Below are positions 46,363 to 54,200 of a stretch of DNA of 64,000 nucleotides, in pieces. The position numbers were made by a program, and so were the translations under genes. This stretch comes from UBA1141 sp963665155 (GTDB lineage Bacteria; Chloroflexota; Dehalococcoidia; Lucifugimonadales; UBA3495): the NCBI GenBank assembly GCA_963665155.2, contig CAXXFI010000001.1, positions 186,001 to 250,000 on the forward strand, in the 5' to 3' direction. The stretch's first letter is position 1. Each line of letters starts with the position of its first letter. The notes under the pieces are model-generated. The model ran no database searches and was not told the origin of the DNA. It saw only the letters and a list, made by a program, of their open reading frames with translations.

Positions 46363-46879
46363 GCATCCGGCAGCTGAACGTATGGAGGACGGCGAGTAGA
46401 TCTTCGGTAAGCTCGGATTGGGGGCTGGCATCCGGCTGGTGGAGAACCAGGACCTGCCCGCCGTTTTGCTGGACCAGCCACTCGATGAGTTCAAATCCGA
46501 ACCGGGCGAGCCGGTCCCGGTGGGCAACCACAAGAATGAGCATATCCCCCCGGTGAATTCGCTCCAGTATGGAGAGGAGTCCCTTGCGCTTCCAGTTGAG
46601 TCCTCCCCCGATGTCCCTAATGATTTCGGCGTTTGGGTAGAGGCTCCGCATTTGGGCGCATTGCCGTTGCAAGTCTCCCCGCTGCTTGGCGGAGCTGACC
46701 CGGCAGTAACAGACGGTTTCTGGTTTAGAAGCCCTTCCGAGGAAGGCGTCGACGTCATATAACCTCTGTCCTGCTGAGTTGCGGTAGTAGGGGATATTAC
46801 CTTGGTCAGCATAGTTCCGGAGGGTTTGAGGGTGCAACCCTAAAACGGCTGCTGCCTTGCGGCTGGGGAGGAAGGCCAT
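46283..46879 (-). CDS. tnpA: IS607-family serine recombinase TnpA
   Basis: A 198-residue protein with N-terminal MerR-like HTH (SRKAAAVLGLHPQTLRNYA ... GQRLYDVDAFL) and a small serine recombinase domain with an intact catalytic Ser in CYCRVSSAKQRGDLQRQ. RDRLARFGFELIEWLV and the conserved LHTFSCRMHGLRRYR end follow. This HTH-first order is specific to IS607 transposases. The gene is complete, but its TnpB partner is truncated. It might still mobilise DNA at its original ends if the right boundary survives. Confidence 0.85.
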   Translation of the reverse strand: MAFLPSRKAAAVLGLHPQTLRNYADQGNIPYYRNSAGQRLYDVDAFLGRASKPETVCYCRVSSAKQRGDLQRQCAQMRSLYPNAEIIRDIGGGLNWKRKGLLSILERIHRGDMLILVVAHRDRLARFGFELIEWLVQQNGGQVLVLHQPDASPQSELTEDLLAVLHTFSCRMHGLRRYRTAIEADSGLSQPGPEEGDS

Positions 46880-47182
46880 CTTAGGATTATCGAGGATTAA
46901 TGAATAAATTAGAATATTTAAGGGTCTAGACAGTAGCCGTTAGCCTTCACGGGCACAGTGGGTCACAACAACCCGTGGTATTCCCAGGCAACTATGATTC
47001 CCTCGCAAAAAGGCCTGTTTGAGATGAACCCTGGCGTGCGAAGGGGCCTGGAAGGGAGGAGGCCACGGGATGCCGGCTGCTGGCCTCACCGCACCATCTG
47101 CCGCGCTCAGGACAAGCGTGATCCCGTTGCGGTACCCCTTCCGTGGCTCAGGGCACCCGGTGGAAGCTGTGGAGCGGCGCCC
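46880..47182. other. Spacer between IS607 and IS1182-type remnants
   Basis: About 300 bp without a supportable gene; probably the end sequences of the two adjacent elements. No inverted repeats could be fixed. Confidence 0.4.
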
Positions 47183-48057
47183 TCATGCGGCCGTGACCGC
47201 AGGTACCGTCCCGACCGCCCGCTGAGCCGTGTTCTCCATCTCCACCAGGCGTGCATGGACCATCCGCTTGAAGTTGCACGCCAACGCCTTCAGGTAGACG
47301 GCAAGCCGCACCCGACGGCCCCCTCGCACCCGCAAGCGCCCAAGCCCGTGGGCGCGCTTCAGCTCGGAGTTCGTTCCCTCGATCCCGGCCCTTATGGCAT
47401 ACCGCTTGCGCCACTCCTCGGTGGCCTCGGCCCTCCGGCGCCGCTCGATGTTCACCTTCACCAGGTCCGCCTTGAGGACGTAGGCCCCCGCACGCCGGTC
47501 CAGCTTCACTGGGCAACGGGACCGCAAGGGGCAGGGCTCGCATGTTGTCCTGGCAAAGTGGACCTCTACCCGCTCCGGCGCATCCTCCAACTCGTGCTCC
47601 TCGATGGACGGGTGGCCGGCGGGGCACACCGTGGCCTGCTCCCCTGTGACGTCGATCTGAAAGTCCGCGGCGGTGAGCGGCGGTGGTCCGTCACCCTCTC
47701 CTTCGTGCGAGTTCCCCGGCGCCGACCCCGCCACCGGGCTCACCAGTTCCGTTCCCCGGCGCGAGGCTTCGAAGGCATTGCGGCCCGACCCCTACGCCGT
47801 GTCGGCGAAGAGCTCGTCCGGTCGGACCTTCCGCTCCGCGAGCCCGTCAACGACCGGCACGCTCACGTCGGTGTCGCTCCCACTCGAGGGGGTCACCTCC
47901 ACGTGGGTGATGAGCTGGGTGGCGTTCTCCTCGTGGCAGGTCTCCGCCACCTGCACCTCGTACCCCTTCCCCTTGTGGCCGCTGTAGGTCACATCCGGGT
48001 CGTGGGGCGATTGCAGCGAGTCGGCGGACACCTGCTTCGGGTCCTTCAAGGCCACGG
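47183..48057 (-). pseudogene. IS1182-type transposase remnant with nonsense codon
   Basis: Minus-strand frame from the junction at about 48057: DPDVTYSGHKGKGYEVQVAE (DDE region), then VRPDELFADTA. A TAG at 47792-47794 stands where the family has Tyr (ADTAYG). The same frame goes on to NAFEASRRGTELVSPVAGSA, the CPAGH and CEPCPLRSRC cysteine motifs and SELKRAHGLGRLRVRGG to 47183. The N-terminal third is missing; the upstream edge abuts a dockerin-like tail on the other strand. Confidence 0.75.
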
Positions 48058-48175
48058 GGCAATCGGCAAGAGCGAAGTCGTCACGGCCATAAACGACTAC
48101 CTCTTTGGTGAGGGAGATGAGGCCATCAGCAAGAGCGACGTGATAACGCTCATAAACCTCTACCTCTTCGGCTGA
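48058..48175 (+). pseudogene. Orphan dockerin-like C-terminal tail
   Basis: A plus-strand frame reads IGKSEVVTAINDYLFGEGDE and then ISKSDVITLINLYLFG before TGA. This is nearly the same as the last 38 residues of the 1,885-residue protein at 56.9 kb. The rest of the gene is replaced by the IS1182-type remnant. It shows that at least one more secreted protein with this tail was encoded here. Confidence 0.75.
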
Positions 48176-48829
48176 TTGGAGGGGCGCCCAGGGCACGGTA
48201 CAGGAAGGAAAGGTCCCGCTGGTTTCGACGGGGGACGGTGCCGCCGCTGGGGCATATCCCGAGGACGATGGCGCCGAGCGGGGCGGTGGCCATCACCGCC
48301 GCCCGCTGGGGGGGTTGGGAGCAGTCACGCAAACGCTGCTCGCCGGGTTCGGCTGCGCATTGAGCGGCCTCGACTATGGCGAGGTCGGGGCCACCGGCCA
48401 GCAGGTCAATTCACCCAGCACGGGACCAGTCCCTCCCCGTACATTGTTAACGCGCCCAGCAAGGCGGGTGTTTACTCTTCCCCAGGCATGCTGAGGGGTT
48501 CTGAGCGGAAAGACACCCCGGCCGGAGACGCTTCCTGGGGAAGAGTAACTGTGCAGCAGCCCAGCGATCCCGGCGCCTGTGAACCCCCCGAACAACTCGC
48601 CCACCTTCCCTTCGGAGGCGACGAGCGTCTTCGCGCTTTTGGTTGCGCTCAACCGGCCCCTCATCTTGCAGGCAACCCTCGTGGCCTGGAACGCCGGCCA
48701 CACCTGCGGCGCCAACATCTTTAGGAATCCTCTGAACAAGACCAGGTCCGGCCGGTCTTGGGTTTAGTGGGCCAGGATTCGAGGATATGACCCGCCTTCT
48801 GGCCCTGTTGGTGAGTGTCAGTGGCCGCT
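48176..48829. other. Region without a supportable gene
   Basis: No frame has a start and recognised motif. It contains the long inverted repeat at 48472-48548. A GGTTTCGACGGGG near 48215 resembles the start of tmRNA but nothing else supports one. Confidence 0.45.
48472..48548. repeat. 15-bp perfect inverted repeat
   Basis: TTACTCTTCCCCAGG (48472-48486) and CCTGGGGAAGAGTAA (48534-48548) enclose 47 bp. This could be the ends of a very small element or a strong RNA hairpin. No flanking duplication was recognised. Confidence 0.7.
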
Positions 48830-48844
48830 GATTTCGCCTCCGCC

Positions 48845-49510
48845 GGGGCCGATGTGGCCGAGACCACCTATAGAGGGCGTCTCAGAAGTCCAGGTGAGCT
48901 ACGATATACGATGCCTCGGCTCGTTATAGTCCGGATACGCTATGGTGTGTTATTGTTACAGTCCATATATAGCAGATGATATTACGTATTACGTTTGGCT
49001 TAAGACTTCTGAGACAGGCTCTATAGCCCCTTCCAGAGTGAAGCCGGCGCCGCGCCAGTGCGGCTCATCGTCCGGCGGGTGAAGCCCACGCCCGGTTCCC
49101 AGCTCGCCCTCTTCGCCACCTACAGCTATCACGGCTTCATCACCGACCGGGATGGGGAGATGCTGGAACTGGAGGCTGATCATCGCCGCCACGCCGAGAT
49201 CGAGAATGCGATACGCGACCTCAAGTACGGCGTCGGGCTGAACCACATGCCCTCGGGGCGCTTCGCCGCCAACGGCGCCTGGCTGGCGGTACAGGTGATG
49301 GCGCACATCCTGGCCCGCTGGACAGCCCGCATCGGCCTGGGTGAACGGATCGCGACCACCAAAACCCTCAGGCGGCGGTTCTTCGCTCTGGTGGGACGGA
49401 TCACCCGCTCGGCGCGCCGCCTTACCCTGCATCTTCCCCAGCATTGGCCTTGGGAAACCCAGTTCACTCTCGCCATGGCCCGACTGCCTACTATTCCCCT
49501 TCCAACCTGA
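48845..49510 (+). pseudogene. IS1380 transposase C-terminal fragment
   Basis: After removal of the MITE the frame reads GADVAETTY..PFQSEAGAAPVRLIV and continues YSYHGFITDRDGEMLELEAD, GLNHMPSGRFAANGAWLA to ARLPTIPLPT. It is highly similar to residues from about 275 of the intact copy at 41.9-43.2 kb. The first two catalytic Asp residues are absent. Confidence 0.85.
48873..49021. mobile_element. 149-bp MITE inside the truncated IS1380
   Basis: The terminal inverted repeats are GAGGGCGTCTCAGAAGTC (48873-48890) and GACTTCTGAGACAGGCTC (49004-49021), 15 of 18 positions matching. TATA flanks both sides (48869-48872, 49022-49025). The interior is AT-rich and non-coding, unlike the GC-rich host. The ends resemble those of IS5-like elements. 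Confidence 0.85.
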
Positions 49511-49902
49511 CGGCGCCGTCGATGCCCGGCCCGCCCACCGGCCAACCCAAGGGCTGTCCCACAGACTCGCGCCAGTCCAGTCCGCGAGTGCCACTTCTTG
49601 CATACGGGCTTGCCGATTTCGCCTGCCGCCACTGCGGGCCACCACCTTTCCACTGGCGTGGCCACCGCCCACTACCCTCAACCCCATCTATCGGAATCGG
49701 GACAGGCCAGTTCTCCTTCCCTTACCCATCATCCCTCGTGTGAACGCCAGGGCTTCATCCCTTCGGTGGATTCGGGCTTAGAGCCGGACTCATACCTGAG
49801 TGATACGATGGAACGCCGGGCAGTCAATCGACGACCTTCTGAGCACATTTGTGAAATGTTTGCATTTCAAGACTTTCTGGGAGGACACCCACTGGCTTCT
49901 AT

Positions 49903-49948
49903 CCTGATAAGACCGAGGTCGATGGTTCGAGTCCATCCAGGCCCACCA
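49903..49948 (+). tRNA. tRNA-Ile(GAT) 3' half, remnant
   Basis: CCTGATAAGACCGAGGTC is followed by a T-arm (GATGGTTCGAGTCCATC) and CAGGCCCACCA, matching the anticodon-loop-to-CCA half of tRNA-Ile with GAT anticodon. The expected 5' half (GGGCCTGTAGCTC...) is not upstream. Such 3' halves are left at the far end of elements integrated into tRNA genes. Confidence 0.7.
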
Positions 49949-50641
49949 GTTTATGTCTAAGACCTGAGGAGACTCGAACTCTCCCGCTGTGGCATCCGAC
50001 TGAGACCCGCTAGGGCATTTGAACCCTCATTTGGCTCCACTCTTATGTCGTTGATCAAGCTGGTGAAGGGCACAAGCTGGGGCCGAAGGGGCGGGCTCTG
50101 GTACCAATAGCCATGCTGTACCGAGTAGGTAAGCACTTCCGCAAGGTCCCGGTGCATGCCAAACACCGGGCGCGCGGTTTCGGGAAGGTGGTCGCCCAAA
50201 GGCCCGGGCCCTCCCGCGGGTAGCGCCCCAACCCCGTCGCAGCCCCTACGCGCAGATGCCGCGGCAACGGCGGCCCAAGGAACTGGTGGTGGATGCGCCA
50301 GGCGTGCCGGTGCAGGTTGACGGCAAGCAAGTTGCCCCTGAGGTCCGATATTGCACCAATTCGGCGCCGTAACTCGATTTGCCCCATTGACAAGTGGCTG
50401 AGGTTTGTAATTTCATAATGGGCAATATGCAGGGCCAAGGGACCTGTGGTCTCCCTGTTGCCAAAGGCTGTGTTTAGGAATTAAGAGGTAAGGAGCAACC
50501 CGCAAATGATGGATAACTCGGTATCGTCCAATGGCTTCCCGGGTAGTTCTGCAGGTGCAATGCCTGTAGTTACGAATCCCCCCCCAATTAGCGACTGAAA
50601 CCGTACCGAGACCATCACCAAGGCAGCGTCTCCTAGCTGCT
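49949..50641. other. Region without a supportable gene
   Basis: It begins with TTCGA-containing sequence near 49965-50010 that does not fold as a tRNA. The rest has no frame with start and family motif and no repeats I could define. Confidence 0.4.
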
Positions 50642-51058
50642 TTGACATGGCTCCTCCCCCGCAACCTCCCCGCTTCTAACCTCCCATCCCGCCGCACAAC
50701 TTCCTCTTCCTTCCATAAGGGCGCAAGCCGCGCTCTAAGTGTCACTGCTTTTCTCGCGGCCTTGGCCGTCGGGCTGCTGTTCCTGCTGCCCGGCGGACTG
50801 GCCTGGGCGCAGGACGCCAACGGCCCCATCGAGTATGACGAGAACGGCACGGGCCCGGTGGCTACATACACGGCAACGGACCCGGAGGGGACGGCGATCA
50901 CCTCGTGGACGCTGGCAGGCACCAACGCCGACGCCTTCACGATAGTGGGCGGCGTGCTGAGGTTCGCCAAGACCCCCGACTACGAGATGCCTGCGGACGT
51001 TGCAGGCACATTTACAAATTGCTGGACGACCCTCCGCACCTGCTCCTGCACCTGCTGA
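50642..51058 (+). pseudogene. N-terminal fragment of a cadherin-like secreted protein
   Basis: It encodes a signal peptide (LSVTAFLAALAVGLLFLLPG then GLAWAQ) and the start of a first repeat domain (YDENGTGPVATYTATDPEGT, AFTIVGGVLRFAKTPDYEMP). This parallels the beginning of the large protein 250 bp downstream. Homology ends near 51000 and the frame stops at 51058. It is a broken paralogue of the intact gene. Confidence 0.75.
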
Positions 51059-51256
51059 CCCGGGCAATCATCTGAATCGGGTCCTTGCCGGATTCGCGGC
51101 GGGCAGGGCCGCTCCGCCAAAACGGGTCTGATAAGTGGGCAAAACACGTTGACATTATTTCTACCTGATGCTATGTTTTCGTCCGAATGTTGCGTAACTG
51201 CGCAACCAAGCACACGAAGACCTGTGCCACCAAAAGTTCGGGAAGTGAGGAATTAC

Positions 51257-54200
51257 ATGTTGAACCGGCCTTCTAAGGCAGTAGTCACGCGGGTAGTTGG
51301 GATCGTCGGCGCCCTGGTGGCGCTTTCGGCATTTTTAGTTTTATCCAATGTACCCGGTTCGGTATTTGGGCAAGAGACAGGGGTCATAATGTATGCCGAG
51401 AACGGCACGGCCCCGGTGCTTACCTTCACGTCTGAAGACCCTGAAGGCATGGGGATTCATTGGGACGTGACGGGCGTTGACGCAGACGACTTCAGCATCA
51501 GCGGCGGCGTGCTCACGTTCAACGACCCGCCAGACTATGAGAAGCCGTCGGACAGAACGCGGGCTGATGACACCGAGACTGTAGTCGGCGAAGACAACAT
51601 GTACCAGATAACAATCCGGGCCAGCGAAATGAGGCCCAGCGGCTCCACGGACCGCGCCCTCTCCACCGAGACGCACGTCACCGTCGAGGTCACCGACAAG
51701 AACGAGGGCGGCATGGTGACGTTTAACCTGATACAGCCCGAGGTGGGCACCCCGATCATGGCGACCCTGGAAGACCCGGATGGAACCCTTACCCTCACCG
51801 GTACAGACCTCGGTTGGGACTGGTACGTGTCCAAGGTAACCAACCCCATAGCCGATGCTCCGAACCATTGGGCCCTCGCGACCGGGTCAGTTGACGGGGC
51901 AGACACTGCCACCACAACCTATACCCCGGCAGGGGACAGGGTGACCGAAGCCGACGATGCCGCGGTAGACGAAGGCAAGTTCCTGCGAGCCGTGGCAACC
52001 TACTCGGACGCTCTTGGCGGACCAAGGATGGCCATCATGGTGTCTTACAACCCGGTGCGGGCCGAGGTGTCCGTGCTCGGGGACACCGGCATCACAATTC
52101 CTGACAACGGCTCGCCCGGTTTCACCGAAGGACTGGACTACACCAGGACCATTCCGGAGAACACGGCCAGAGGCATGAATGTAGGCACGCCGGTGACGGC
52201 GGAGGACCCGAACAGCGATACGCTGACCTACGAACTAGACAACAATTTGACTGCGGGGGATGTTGTCGGCGCTGACAGCGATGCTACCCTCTTCTCCATA
52301 GACAAGGCGACAGGCCAGATCAAAGTGAACGGGACCCTGGACTTCGACGCCGAGGGCACATTGCAGCCCCCGAATCCGAAGGAGTACAAGTTCTACGTCC
52401 GGGCCATCGACCCCAGCGATGAGTACGCCGAGGTCGAAGTGACGGTTATCGTAACCAATGCGAACGACCCTCCGATGATAATGGGGAGCGCGACTCCCGG
52501 GACCGCCGTACCAGAGGCGCCGTCGGAACTTCGCGTCAACGAGCACGACAGCGACGACCGGGACGATCCACCGGACGGTGCAGACGTGGACTTCACCGGC
52601 GCGCCTGACATGATGGTGACGCATATGCTTGGCAACATGAACGTGTTCACCGCTAGCGACGAAGACACCCGCGGCCAGATTTTCTGGTCCCTGAAGGGCG
52701 AGGACGCGGACGATTTCGTGCGCAGCCAGCAAGGGCTTACCGGAGAATCCGATGAGCCGATAGCGATCAGGTTCAAGAACGCGCCTGACTACGAAATGCC
52801 CACCGACGCCAACGGGGACAATGTGTACAAGGTGACGCTGGTGGCCAGGGACAGCGCCGGCGCGGAGGATGAGAGACCCCTGACCATATTCGTCGACAAC
52901 GTGGAAGAGCAGGGCAAGGCGACGTTGACCGCGGAAGGGGACGACCCGGACCAACCGGTAATCGATGAAGATATAACCGCCATGGTGGAAGACCCGGATG
53001 GCGGCGTGGCCATCATTACATGGCGGTGGGAGCGGTATTCCGGGGATGTCAAGGACTCTTGGGAAGTTATCGACCGGAAGACAACGGCAACTTATATGCC
53101 GGTAGACGACGACAACGGTTACTACCTGCGAGCGACAGCTACCTATCTGGACGCCACCAGCGATATGGATTACCCGGAAACGGCGCAGACCGACGAACGG
53201 GTGCAGAACGTTACCGGCGGCAACAATGCGGCCAAAGTCCCCCACATGGGTGACGGCGTGACCGACCCTGACGGAAATCCAGCGGATCCTGTGCCCGACA
53301 AGGTGTTCCGGGTGACGGCCACATCGCAGAACGCGGTGCGGGTTGCCCGGTCTCGCCCGGGGCAACCTACCGACCCTGCCTTCGAGATGGCGTCCTACGA
53401 GAGGACGGTTGCGGAGAATGCCGAGGTCGGGAGTATCGTGGGCGAGCCGGTGATGGTGATGCCTGAGATGGGCATTACCTTCGGGTACAGCCTGGAGGAA
53501 ACCGAGACCAACGACAACAACTACTTCATGATCGATAGTTACGGTCAGATCAGGGTAATGGAGGTCAATTTCCCGGATCCTCTGCCCAACGGGGTTATAG
53601 GCGCTGCTCCCACGCCTGACAAGGACGATCCTACCTTGAACTTCGAAGGGACCAACATCTTCCGTCTTATAGTCACGGCGACGGACAGCACGGCCGACAC
53701 GCGCAAGGCGAAAGCACGGGTAACCGTCAGGCTCAGGGACCTGAACGAGAGCCCGTACTTCGACAAGACATCACGGGAAAGGGTGGCCGGTGCGGATGGG
53801 ACCGCCATTACCATAGAATATGCTGAAGCGCGGATTAACTCGGTGGTGCAACTGGCGGCGACGGAGCCCGACGGCGACGACCTTCGCTGGGAGGTCACCG
53901 GGGCCGAGGGTTCAGACTTCGAGATCAGGGACGCCCAAGACATCGCCGGCGACGGCAAGGACCGCGTCGAACTTCATTTCAAGAACCAGCCGAACTTCGA
54001 GAGTCCGAAGGGGAGTGATACTGGCAACGCCAACATTTACAGGGTGATTGTGCGAGCCACCGAGACTACAGCCGTCGGCGACGGCCCGAACATGGCGGAC
54101 GAGTTGGAAGTCACTGTTCAGGTCATGAACTCAGACGAACCGGGCATGGTGGAACCGAAGTGGCTGCGGCCGGAAGTCAACACTCCATTGCCGGCCACTT

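Larger units (their letters stand above)
48830..49774 (+). mobile_element. Truncated second IS1380 copy
   Basis: From about 48830 the sequence follows the IS1380 transposase gene (GCCGATGTGGC... onward) to its stop at 49510 and through the non-coding tail to the right inverted end (about 49757-49774). The first two thirds are missing. It is interrupted by a 149-bp MITE. Confidence 0.85.

Noticed and set aside
46958..48175. 405-codon plus-strand frame
   Set aside because: It is antisense to the IS1182-type remnant; only the last 38 codons (dockerin-like tail) are real.
48190..48600. tmRNA candidate from a GGTTTCGACGGGG match near 48215
   Set aside because: No tRNA-like 3' half, no tag-peptide frame and no matching 5'/3' pairing within 400 bp.
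49955..50040. Second and third tRNA candidates (TTCGA- and TTCAA-like loops)
   Set aside because: Stems do not pair correctly and no acceptor or anticodon arms can be drawn.
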